The notes below the pieces were generated by a model. The model was not told where the DNA came from and ran no database searches. It saw nothing but the letters and a program-made list of their open reading frames with translations. The position numbers and the translations under genes are program-made. A stretch of DNA of 14,133 nt. Source: Planctomycetota bacterium (GTDB lineage: Bacteria; Planctomycetota; Planctomycetia; Pirellulales; Pirellulaceae). This document shows positions 1 through 6,138 of the stretch, one piece after another (the first letter of the stretch is position 1; the number at the start of each line of letters is the position of its first letter). The stretch covers positions 1-14,133 of the forward strand of contig JAPLNJ010001233.1 in NCBI GenBank assembly GCA_026692885.1, given 5' to 3'.

Positions 1-105
1 GCATCCGTGCTCTGGCTCTGCCATCCGTGCGAGGAACAAGACCTGGATGTCCCAAGCCTGGATGATTCCGCCCTGGGTCGCTTGTGGAAAACGGGCATTT
101 CCTGA
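1..105 (+). CDS. 3' end of an upstream gene, unknown product
   Basis: Frame 1 is open from the first base to a TGA at 103-105 and gives the last 34 residues of a protein, ending in DDSALGRLWKTGIS. Its third codon positions are rich in G and C, as in the clear genes here, so this frame is preferred to frame 2, which is also open. The start lies outside the window and no domain can be recognised. The following gene begins 88 bp later on the same strand. Confidence 0.45.
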   Translation, partial: ASVLWLCHPCEEQDLDVPSLDDSALGRLWKTGIS

Positions 106-138
106 CAATAGGAAGCCGTAGAGGATAAGGGCGGAGTA

Positions 139-171
139 CCAAGGACGAAGGACCAAGGACGAAGGACGAAA
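139..171. repeat. 14-bp tandem repeat upstream of the phosphoglycerate mutase gene
   Basis: The unit ccaaggacgaagga occurs at 139-152 and again, exactly, at 153-166, followed by a partial copy. The tract is purine-rich and lies directly upstream of the ribosome binding site at 179-184 (aggggg), so it falls in the leader or promoter of the gene starting at 194. Its role is unknown. Confidence 0.6.
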
Positions 172-193
172 GAATATCAGGGGGATTGAGTAC

Positions 194-1402
194 ATGGACA
201 TGCACGATTTGACCCGAGAACTGAAGACGAAGAACGATTCCAAGATCGTCATGGTGGTGGCCGATGGCTTGGGCGGACTGCCCAAGGAAGCGGGCGGGAA
301 GACCGAGTTAGAAACCGCACGCACGCCGAACATGGACGCCTTGGCCGTACGCGGCGTGCAGGGCGCCAGTATCCCCGTGCTGCCCGGCATCAGTCCGGGC
401 AGCGGTCCCGGCCACCTGGGCCTGTTCGGCTACGATCCGCTGAAGTACGTCATCGGCCGCGGCGCGTTGGAAGCGACCGGTATCGGCTTTCCACTGCAGG
501 ACGGCGACGTGGCCATCCGCTGCAATTTCTGCACGCTGGACCAGGCCGGCAACATCAGCGACCGACGGGCCGGGCGCATCAAGACGGACGAGAGCGGCCC
601 GCTGGCGATAACCCTGCGGCAGATCAAAATCCCGGGCGTCGAGATCTTTGTGGAGCCGGTCAAGGAGCATCGCTTCGTGGTCGTGTTCCGCGCTGCGGGC
701 CTGGGTGATCGCGTGAAAGACACCGACCCCCAAGCCACCGGCGTCCCGCCGCTGGATCCGGTCGCGGCAGATGACCCCGCGAGCCAAAAGACGGCCGTCA
801 TCGCCAAGCAGTTCCTGACGCAGGCCCGCAAGATTCTGGCGGATCACCCCAAAGCAAATTTCCACACCATGCGCGGCTTCGCCCTCAAGCCCAGCCTGCC
901 GTCGTACCAGGACGTGTACGGGCTACGCGCCGCGGCGATTGCCGTGTATCCGATGTACAAAGGTCTGGCGCGTCTCGTGGGCATGACGATTTTGGGCGTT
1001 CCGCAGGATCTGCACCAAGAGATCGACGTCCTGGAGCAGAACTGGCAGGACTACGACTTTTTCTTCATCCACTTCAAGTACACCGACAGCACGGGCGAAG
1101 ACGGCAACTTCGACGGCAAGGTGCAGCGGATTGAGGAACTGGACGCGGCGCTGCCGCGTATCGCAGCGTTGAATCCGACCGTGTTGATCGTCACCGGTGA
1201 CCACAGCACGCCCGCCTTCCTGAAGGGCCACAGCTGGCATCCGGTGCCCACGCTGCTGGTCTCCGATTGCTGCCGTCCCGATCCGGAACGGCAATTCAGC
1301 GAGAGCAACTGCATCCGTGGCGGGCTGGGGCACTTCGAGGCCAAGTACCTGATGCCGTTGGCCTTGTCCAACGCCGGACGGTTGAATAAGTATGGAGCCT
1401 GA
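194..1402 (+). CDS. apgM: 2,3-bisphosphoglycerate-independent phosphoglycerate mutase, archaeal type
   Basis: This enzyme interconverts 3- and 2-phosphoglycerate in cytosolic glycolysis and gluconeogenesis. The 402 residues match the usual length of the archaeal-type (aPGAM) branch of the alkaline phosphatase superfamily. An early metal-site aspartate is seen in VVADG (D24). The stretch TELETARTPNMDALA is at about 37-51. The signature PGISPGSGPGHLGLFGYDP is at 64-82 and contains the probable catalytic serine (S70). GRGALEATGIG and the NFCTLD/DRRAGRI segments follow. A second metal cluster is IHFKYTDSTGEDG (H293, D298) and VTGDHSTP (D336, H337). ATG 194 is preceded by aggggg at 179-184 with 9-nt spacing, so the start is well supported. 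The next gene is convergent, with a palindrome between them. No active-site residue is obviously missing. Confidence 0.95.
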   Translation: MDMHDLTRELKTKNDSKIVMVVADGLGGLPKEAGGKTELETARTPNMDALAVRGVQGASIPVLPGISPGSGPGHLGLFGYDPLKYVIGRGALEATGIGFPLQDGDVAIRCNFCTLDQAGNISDRRAGRIKTDESGPLAITLRQIKIPGVEIFVEPVKEHRFVVVFRAAGLGDRVKDTDPQATGVPPLDPVAADDPASQKTAVIAKQFLTQARKILADHPKANFHTMRGFALKPSLPSYQDVYGLRAAAIAVYPMYKGLARLVGMTILGVPQDLHQEIDVLEQNWQDYDFFFIHFKYTDSTGEDGNFDGKVQRIEELDAALPRIAALNPTVLIVTGDHSTPAFLKGHSWHPVPTLLVSDCCRPDPERQFSESNCIRGGLGHFEAKYLMPLALSNAGRLNKYGA

Positions 1403-1454
1403 GCGAGAGGCGTTGGTGAGCGCGGGGCGTTTAGCGGCTGTAAAGAAACAAATT

Positions 1455-1502
1455 CGTAGAGCGGAATTCATTCCGCCCGAGCGGATTGAAGTCCGCTCTA
1501 CG
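1455..1502. repeat. 48-bp palindromic intergenic element PR1
   Basis: The arms cgtagagcggaattc (1455-1469) and its counterpart at 1488-1502 pair over 15 bp with one mismatch, and the spacer is itself partly symmetric (ccgcccgagcgg). It lies between two convergent genes and could act as a bidirectional transcription barrier, but there is no clean T-run after the stem. Its outer CGTAG/CTACG ends resemble those of the other palindromes in this window. Confidence 0.75.
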
Positions 1503-1534
1503 ACGAAACCACGGACTTGTTCTTTTCCAGCCAT

Positions 1535-2596
1535 TTACTTGGGCTGCAGCCCGAACCGCAGACGTTCGAGATCGACGCTGACGCGGTACTGGGAAAAGGC
1601 CAGCGGTCCGATGCGGGCGCCCAGATCTTCGCCTTCCGGCGGCAGAACCTGGGCCGTCAGGTCGTGGAGCAGGTACTTGCCGAAGCGGATCGACGGTACG
1701 CTCGCCGTACGCGTGAGCAGCCGGCGATTCTGAGGAAACGAGAGCGGCACGGTCGGCGCGTCGGCAGGAATCTTCAAACCGGCCGCTTCCGCCATGCCGG
1801 TCGTCAACACGATCGGCTCGCTGGTGTCCTGCCAGGTCAAGGCGATCGGTGTGTGCTCGTTCAGAATCGCGCCGACGCGTACGCTGAGCCCCTGCAGGTA
1901 CAACGGCGCACCATCGCTGAACGCCACGCGTTCGTAGTCGACCAGACGCTGGAGTTCGGCACGGTAGTTGGTGTTCAAGGGCCCCAACCGATGCCCGGAC
2001 CCGAGTTGCTGGAGAGCCGCCGTCACTTCCGAATCCTGGGCCAACCGCTGGTACTCACCGTCCAATTCGGCGGTCAGCGTCCGGATCGCCAGCAGTGACA
2101 GAGTGAGTCGGCTGCGCAAGTTGGTCAGCTCGATCAGCCGCGCCCGCACGTCCGGTTCCCCGCCCAGTCGCTTCGGCTCGACGGCTTGCTTCCGCAAACC
2201 CTCGATCTGTCTGTCCATCTGCTTCCGCTTGGGATCGTCTTTTTTCAAGGTGGCGAGGGTCTTCTGCAGCACGTCAATCTGTTGGCGGCTGTTCAGCCAG
2301 AGCAGGGCATTCCGCCGGATTCGCTCGTCGACTTGCGCCTGCAGCCGAACGAGATTCGCTCGGGCCTCGTCCAAACCACTCAGGTGCTCGCGCAGCCGAC
2401 GTTCCGACGTGGACAACCAGACGGTGCCATGGGCGTGGCGACTCAGCCCTCGTTCGCGCTCCAGGAACTCGGCGGGGCTGGCGGAGTTCCCCCCTCGCCC
2501 GACGCCGCAACAGACCAGCGCCGTCACGATTGCGGCGAGCCGTCGACCCGTGCGGAAAAAGCGGCCCGACTGGCCTCCCGAGCCTCGTCGGCGCAA
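1535..2596 (-). CDS. exported coiled-coil protein with retropepsin-like C-terminal domain
   Basis: This is a 353-residue hypothetical protein if translation starts at TTG 2596. That start is preferred because AGGG lies 9 nt upstream and a signal peptide follows directly: basic RFFRTGRR, then hydrophobic LAAIVTALVCCGVG. The frame remains open further upstream to 2851, but that part runs through an intergenic palindrome and is low-complexity, so I leave it out. After the signal comes a helical, charged segment (ASPAEFLERERGL through about residue 200, with QIDVLQKTLATLKKDDPKRK) predicted to be coiled coil. The C-terminal 130 residues resemble a clan AA aspartic protease. The tract LTWQDTSEPIVLTTGMAEAAG stands where retropepsins have D-T/S-G-A followed by a helix. 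RIGPLAFSQYRVSVDLERLR resembles the closing LG-x-FL-x-x-F-x-V-x-I-D strand. The motif reads DTSE, not DTGA, so catalysis is uncertain. The protein is likely periplasmic or membrane-anchored. Confidence 0.65.
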   Translation of the reverse strand: MRRRGSGGQSGRFFRTGRRLAAIVTALVCCGVGRGGNSASPAEFLERERGLSRHAHGTVWLSTSERRLREHLSGLDEARANLVRLQAQVDERIRRNALLWLNSRQQIDVLQKTLATLKKDDPKRKQMDRQIEGLRKQAVEPKRLGGEPDVRARLIELTNLRSRLTLSLLAIRTLTAELDGEYQRLAQDSEVTAALQQLGSGHRLGPLNTNYRAELQRLVDYERVAFSDGAPLYLQGLSVRVGAILNEHTPIALTWQDTSEPIVLTTGMAEAAGLKIPADAPTVPLSFPQNRRLLTRTASVPSIRFGKYLLHDLTAQVLPPEGEDLGARIGPLAFSQYRVSVDLERLRFGLQPK

Positions 2597-2655
2597 TCCG
2601 CACGGCCCTACCGAAGTTCTTGAACTTGCGCTATCACGTTTTCGCGGCGTTTCTT

Positions 2656-2721
2656 GTAGGTTGGGTCTCCGACCCGACCTCAAAAACATCCGAACAGGAC
2701 GGGTCAGGAGACCCATCCTAC
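2656..2721. repeat. 66-bp palindromic intergenic element PR2
   Basis: The left arm gtaggttgggtctccgacccg (2656-2676, 21 bp) pairs with the right arm at 2700-2721, with one substitution and one extra base. A 23-nt A-rich centre (tcaaaaacatc) separates them. The right end reads cctacg, matching the GTAG/CTAC ends of PR1 and the 7732-7854 element. It lies in the divergent promoter region. Confidence 0.75.
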
Positions 2722-2916
2722 GAACATGCGCAGCTTCAAAGACCGCAGTGGCGACGTCGTCATCGCGAGCAGGCCGTCCCGGGGCAGGTCCGGCTGTTAC
2801 AGGCGACATCATCGACCTCACCGTTGGCGAAAAGCTCGAATCTGGAGCCATCGGAATTCCAGCCGCTGCCGGCGCCCGTCGATAAGATTTAGGGAGAACT
2901 CTCGGCGTCGTTGACG

Positions 2917-2923
2917 AAGGAGG
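2917..2923 (+). promoter_or_regulatory. strong Shine-Dalgarno that fixes the start at 2932
   Basis: aaggagg lies 8 nt before ATG 2932. The possible TTG start at 2911 is upstream of this site and would place it inside the coding sequence, so 2932 is taken as the start. Confidence 0.8.
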
Positions 2924-2931
2924 TCGGGGAT

Positions 2932-3186
2932 ATGTGGCGAGCCTTCTTTTTGGCTTTCGGCATCTGGCTTTGTCTGCTGGGCGCGCAATGCTTGGTCATC
3001 GAGCGGGCCGTTCTGGCGGAGTCCGTCGCGTCTTCGGCCCCGCTGCTCACGGCGGACGGCACCTTCACCGTTCCTGGCACGCGCCCGGAAATTGAAACCC
3101 GCGAGTGGATGCCCTTTACGTTCCTGGGCCTGGGCCTGGTGACCATCCTGTACACGTTCACACTTCCCAAACGGTCCGGACCCTAA
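2932..3186 (+). CDS. small conserved two-helix membrane protein, unknown function
   Basis: This is an 84-residue protein starting at ATG 2932 behind a strong Shine-Dalgarno. The N-terminal helix (MWRAFFLAFGIWLCLLGAQCLVI, residues 1-23) could be an uncleaved anchor. A polar segment of about 35 residues follows (ESVASSAPLLTADGTFTVPG). A second helix is at about 64-78 (FTFLGLGLVTILYTF) and the tail is short and basic (LPKRSGP). Small proteins with this MWRAFFLA...CLLGAECLVI plan and an REW-P-tail helix are, from memory, common in planctomycetes without a known role. The neighbouring glgC gene is convergent and 35 bp away, so the two are not an operon. Confidence 0.8.
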   Translation: MWRAFFLAFGIWLCLLGAQCLVIERAVLAESVASSAPLLTADGTFTVPGTRPEIETREWMPFTFLGLGLVTILYTFTLPKRSGP

Positions 3187-3221
3187 CGCGGCCCGCGGCA
3201 GCAATTAAGTAGCACAGCTGC

Positions 3222-4514
3222 TCACAGGGTCCAGTTGTCCGGCAGGACGGCGTCCTTGAGCACGATCGGGATGCTGTCCCGAATCATGCAGGTGTCATTG
3301 TCCTCCAGCGAGTTCTCGACCCCGGCGCCATTGACGATCCGCACATGGCGGCCAATCCGGCAGTTCTTGTCGAGGATTGCGCCGTCAATCAAGCTCCCGG
3401 CACCAATTCCCAGAGACGGCCGTCCCGCCTGCTCTTCGTCCGCGGCAGCTTTGCGCGACAGGTAGTAATCCGCACCCATGACAATCGAGTTGCGGATCGT
3501 CACGCCCGGTTCGATCAGACACCGCAGGCCAATGATACTGTTCTCGATCAAACAGCCGTCGCCGATTTGGCAGCCATCCGCGATCAAGCTGTGATTGATC
3601 GTCGCGCCGTGGATGCGAGAAGGCGGCAAAAACCGCGGGCGGGTGACAACTTTGGCTTCGGCCCAACTCAAGTCGAACGGAGGCTGGTGACGCACCAGGC
3701 TCAGACTGGCGTCGTAGAACGCTTTGATCGTGCCGATATCCTCCCAGTACCCGTCAAATAAGTGCACTCGCACATGGCGTTCCTGGATGGACCTGGGGAA
3801 GATCTGTTTGCCGAAGTCCTCGTAGTTAGTGCTCTGCAGGAGCTGGACCAGCACGTCGCGGTTGAACAAGTAGATGCCCATATTGGCCAAGCAATCGCGG
3901 CCTGCACTCTGGATACCGCGCTGGTCGAAGAAGGCGGGATCCATCCGCACACTGTCGAGTTCCTCGTCGGATTTCGGCTTCTCCACGAAGCCCCTGACTC
4001 GACCGGTGTCGTCGATCTTCATGATCCCCAAGCCGCTGGCCGCTTGGCGCGACACGGGGATGCCGGCGATGGTCACATCGGCCCCCTGCTCCTGGTGGTT
4101 GTCGATCAGCTTCCGGAAATCCATCCGGTACAATTGGTCCCCGGACAGAATCAGCACATAGTCGACGCCCGGTTGCTGGAGGTAACGGATGTTCTTGCGC
4201 ACCGCGTCGGCGGTGCCCTGATACCAGGAGGTGTCCTCATCCATCGTCTGCTGGGCCGCCAGCAATTCGACGAAGCCTTCCGAGAAGTAGTCGAACAAGT
4301 AGGTGTTCCGGATGTGGCGGTGCAGGCTGACCGACATGAACTGCGTGAGCACGTAGATGCGATTGAGGCCGCTGCTGATGCAGTTGGACAGCGGGATATC
4401 GATCAGTCGGTACTTGCCCGCCAGGGGTACGGCGGGTTTCGCCCGATATTTCGTCAAAGGAAACAATCGCGTACCTCGACCGCCGCCCAGCACCAGCGAA
4501 ATTACGTTGCGCAT
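3222..4514 (-). CDS. glgC: glucose-1-phosphate adenylyltransferase (ADP-glucose pyrophosphorylase)
   Basis: This enzyme makes ADP-glucose from ATP and glucose 1-phosphate, the committed and usually allosterically controlled step of bacterial glycogen synthesis. It is a cytosolic tetramer in known members. The start at ATG 4514 follows gggaggt in the minus sense with a short spacer and gives 430 residues, the usual family length. An in-frame start at 4583 would add 23 residues ahead of the nucleotide-binding fold and is not used. Visible motifs are LVLGGGRGTRLFPLT (residues 8-21), RAKPAVPLAGKYRLIDIPLS, GTADAVRKN, LSGDQLYRMD, the sugar-phosphate site FVEKPK (around 175-179) and YWEDIGTI. The C-terminal third has hexapeptide repeats of a left-handed beta-helix (IGDGCLIENSIIGLRCLIEPG). 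The variant is closest to the plant/cyanobacterial style (KYRLIDIPLSNC). No other glycogen gene is in the window. Confidence 0.96.
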   Translation of the reverse strand: MRNVISLVLGGGRGTRLFPLTKYRAKPAVPLAGKYRLIDIPLSNCISSGLNRIYVLTQFMSVSLHRHIRNTYLFDYFSEGFVELLAAQQTMDEDTSWYQGTADAVRKNIRYLQQPGVDYVLILSGDQLYRMDFRKLIDNHQEQGADVTIAGIPVSRQAASGLGIMKIDDTGRVRGFVEKPKSDEELDSVRMDPAFFDQRGIQSAGRDCLANMGIYLFNRDVLVQLLQSTNYEDFGKQIFPRSIQERHVRVHLFDGYWEDIGTIKAFYDASLSLVRHQPPFDLSWAEAKVVTRPRFLPPSRIHGATINHSLIADGCQIGDGCLIENSIIGLRCLIEPGVTIRNSIVMGADYYLSRKAAADEEQAGRPSLGIGAGSLIDGAILDKNCRIGRHVRIVNGAGVENSLEDNDTCMIRDSIPIVLKDAVLPDNWTL

Positions 4515-4639
4515 AGCACCTCCCGAAAAATTCGCCAAGACCATTGCAGGACCCGCTACCGACCAGACAAAAGAAGATAACACTTCGTGCTGTCACGCGG
4601 GAGGGTGGCAACGACAGTAGCCACGAAAAACAACCCGAC

Positions 4640-4672
4640 GAAAAAAGCCCGGAGACACAAGGGCTCCGGGCT
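4640..4672 (-). terminator. Rho-independent terminator of the Pro-Ala/Cys-rich gene
   Basis: On the minus strand a 9-bp perfect GC-rich stem (agcccggag at 4646-4654 with ctccgggct at 4664-4672, loop of 9 nt) is followed by a run of six T (plus-strand A at 4641-4646). It lies about 40 bp after the stop codon at 4715 and upstream of glgC, so it separates these two same-strand genes. Confidence 0.85.
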
Positions 4673-4714
4673 CTTCCGACGCTTGACCGCACCCGCACTG
4701 GCGGGCCGGACGAC

Positions 4715-5430
4715 TTACAGGCCGTAGGTATGCACCAGCAGGTCGCCGTGATGCTGGAACACCACGCGGATCTTAAAATCATCGCACCAGGTGTAGGTCA
4801 CCACACCGCGGCCTAAGGGGCCGCAGCAGGAGGTGACTTGCGGTTCGCCCTTCAGGCAGGCGGGCACGCAGACCGGGACGTCCACCGTGCATCCGCAGCA
4901 GCACGGCTGCTTAACCTGCAAGATCATTTGCGTGGGTGGCTGGCACTCACAGCAACGTTTGTGACACTTCAAGGGCAGGCGGTGATTCCAGTACTTGATG
5001 CAGGGATCTTTGGGACAGCAGCAGTTGGGAACGGGGCAGCACGCAGTATCCACAACCGCTGGCGCAGCCTCAGCGACGGGAGGGGCAGCCTCAGCGACGG
5101 GAGGGGCAGGCACCGCAGCCGGTGCAGGGGCGGGTGCCGGTGCGGGGGCGGGTGCCGGTGCGGGTGCGGGTGCGGGTGCGGGTGCCGGTGCGGGTGCGGG
5201 TGCCGGTGCGGGTGCCGGTGCGGGTGCGGGTGCCGGTGCAGGGGCGGGTGCCGGTGCCGGTGCCGGTGCGGGTGCAGGGGCCGGTGCAGGGGCCGGTGCA
5301 GGGGCCGGTGCCGGTGCGGGGGCCGGGGCGGGGGCCGGGGCTACAGCTTCTCCTCGGCGGCTCGCGCCGAACCGATCAACAGGAACGCCATAGCCAGGAC
5401 CGACAGACTGAGAATTCGCGATGTCAACAT
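4715..5430 (-). CDS. secreted Pro-Ala-repeat, Cys-rich protein; apparent frameshift after the signal peptide
   Basis: The start ATG 5430 has an ideal aaggag 7-8 nt upstream and opens a textbook signal peptide (MLTSRILSL, then LAMAFLLIGSARA, cleaved before AEEK). That frame reaches TAG at 5341-5343 after 29 codons. The body is in another frame: EAVAPAPAP (from about 5350), roughly 35 Pro-Ala dipeptides, two copies of PPVAEAA, then a Cys-rich domain (CCPVPNCCCPKDPC, KCHKRCCEC, KQPCCCGCTVDVPVCVPAC). It closes with LGRGVVTYTWCDDFKIRVVF and VHTYGL at 4715. One extra base near 5347-5352, for instance gagaaagct in place of gagaagct, would fuse the two frames. The Cys-rich end resembles secreted planctomycete proteins of unknown role. 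A longer open frame to ATG 5503 exists but overlaps the signal peptide out of frame. It may be a pseudogene, a phase-variable gene or a sequencing error. It is flanked by its own promoter and terminator. Confidence 0.7.
5064..5105. repeat. 21-bp exact tandem duplication (two copies)
   Basis: The 21-bp unit beginning gcagcctcagcgacggg is at 5064-5084 and again at 5085-5105. On the coding (minus) strand it gives PPVAEAA twice, between the Pro-Ala tract and the Cys-rich domain. The copies are identical at the DNA level, which suggests a recent duplication. Confidence 0.9.
5113..5340. repeat. Pro-Ala coding low-complexity tract
   Basis: About 225 bp of near-perfect 6/12-bp repeats (units such as ggtgcgggtgcc and ggggccggtgca on the plus strand) encode alternating Pro-Ala on the minus strand. 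Such a tract expands and contracts easily and is hard to assemble. In the protein it would form a stiff extended spacer between the exported N-terminus and the Cys-rich domain. Confidence 0.95.
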
Positions 5431-5515
5431 GCTTTGCTCCTTTTCTCAAGTGGGGTTCGTTTCGTTGAATGAGGCACAGAGCCTTCATCCAGCGGTTACA
5501 CAAACGTCGTGCCCG

Positions 5516-5545
5516 ATTATTCTAACATGAATTGTTTCTGGACAA
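5516..5545 (-). promoter_or_regulatory. sigma-70-like promoter of the Pro-Ala/Cys-rich gene
   Basis: On the minus strand TTGTCC (5540-5545) and AATAAT (5516-5521) are 18 bp apart, matching TTGACA and TATAAT at 4/6 and 5/6 positions, in a locally AT-rich patch. The implied leader to ATG 5430 is about 75-80 nt. An overlapping -10 reading (TAGAAT) gives a 15-bp spacer and is less likely. Confidence 0.4.
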
Positions 5546-5696
5546 AACCAGCCCTGGCGTAACATTCTATGCCACCGGCTTATTTTACCCAGTCCCCTGA
5601 GTCCGGTCGTGGGGAGTCCTGCTCGGGCGCTGATCAAACAGGCACTGGTCGTTGGAGATGGCCGTGACTGTCTCACCCCGGATGATTCATGCTCCT

Positions 5697-5833
5697 GTAG
5701 GCCGGAACAAGCAACCGGAAGTACTGCCGGAACTTCGGTCGCTTCCGGCGCGTGGCGTCTGCACCAAGCCGGTTCTTCCTGCGAGCGTCGGTTGCGCCGT
5801 TCCGGCATAGTCTTGCGCGACCTCGTTCCGGCC
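5697..5833. repeat. degenerate inverted-repeat cluster
   Basis: Five ccggaa or ttccgg words fall within about 135 bp: gtaggccggaacaagc at 5697-5712, accggaag, gccggaactt, gcttccggcg at 5741-5750 and cgttccggc twice further on. ggccggaac at 5700-5708 pairs with gttccggcc at 5825-5833. The cluster begins with gtagg, like the cleaner palindromes in this window, and may be decayed copies of the same class of element. Confidence 0.45.
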
Positions 5834-5851
5834 ACCATGACTAATCCGGTC

Positions 5852-6138
5852 TCACGTCTTCTGCTGTTCCATTCGGATCACGAATTCCGCGTGTTCGGGC
5901 GAGGCCAAGCCTTGCTGCAACACCGCCATCACGCGCGGTAAGTCTCCGCGAATCAGCGCGGCTGGGTCGAGCCAGAGTCCAGGAAAGACCTCGCTCTGAT
6001 AGCGTCCGGCCGAATCCAGCGACAGCCGCTCGAAGCATCCTTCGCGGAGCACAAACCAGTCGATGGCCTGATCCGCTACCCGCCACACTACGTCCGCTCG
6101 GCAAGCGGGACCTACCCGTTGGCAGCCGGCGCAGTCGC
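5852..6138 (-). pseudogene. C-terminal remnant of a Uma2-family (DUF820) nuclease-like protein
   Basis: About 85-95 residues on the minus strand read VVWRVADQAIDWFVLREG, then YQSEVFPGLWLDPAALIRGD, then VLQQGLASPEHAEFVIRMEQ, ending at TGA 5852. This is the characteristic end of planctomycete Uma2-type proteins (PD-(D/E)XK fold), which are normally about 200-240 residues. The N-terminal half with the catalytic Glu and Asp residues is absent: upstream sequence runs into the stop codon of the oxidoreductase at 6139. The frame stays open to 6226, but that extra part overlaps the neighbouring gene and is not Uma2-like. I therefore read it as a truncated relic with no credible start. Confidence 0.7.

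Larger units (their letters stand above)
2597..2931. other. divergent intergenic region
   Basis: This 335-bp gap separates a minus-strand gene (start 2596) from a plus-strand gene (start 2932), so it should hold the promoters of both. It contains palindrome PR2 (2656-2721). No open frame in 2722-2910 has a ribosome binding site or recognisable protein content. I found no clear -35/-10 pair. Confidence 0.5.
5431..5851. other. intergenic region with promoter and degenerate CCGGAA repeats
   Basis: This 421-bp gap contains the promoter candidate for the gene starting at 5430 (at 5516-5545) and a cluster of ccggaa/ttccgg words at 5697-5833. No open frame here has a ribosome binding site or recognisable content. 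Confidence 0.5.

Noticed and set aside
2597..2851. N-terminal extension of the coiled-coil protein to 2851
   Set aside because: The extension translates the palindrome PR2 and Arg/Ser-rich low-complexity sequence, and it would place the signal peptide in mid-protein.
2911..2931. TTG 2911 as start of the small membrane protein
   Set aside because: The strong aaggagg at 2917-2923 lies after it and points to ATG 2932.
3187..3221. Terminator between the small membrane gene and glgC
   Set aside because: Only a weak agc-agct-gct symmetry is present, with no stable stem or T-run.
5113..5340. CRISPR array or minisatellite with spacers
   Set aside because: The repeats are contiguous 6/12-bp units without unique spacers and are explained by Pro-Ala codons.
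4715..5503. Start at ATG 5503 for the Pro-Ala protein
   Set aside because: It keeps one frame, but its first 50 residues overlap a perfect signal peptide and ribosome binding site in another frame, and they have no signal peptide of their own.
4838..5530. Plus-strand frames rich in Gly/Arg/Cys or Gly-Ala across the repeat tract
   Set aside because: They are antisense shadows of the Pro-Ala coding repeat, lack ribosome binding sites and end in unrelated sequence.
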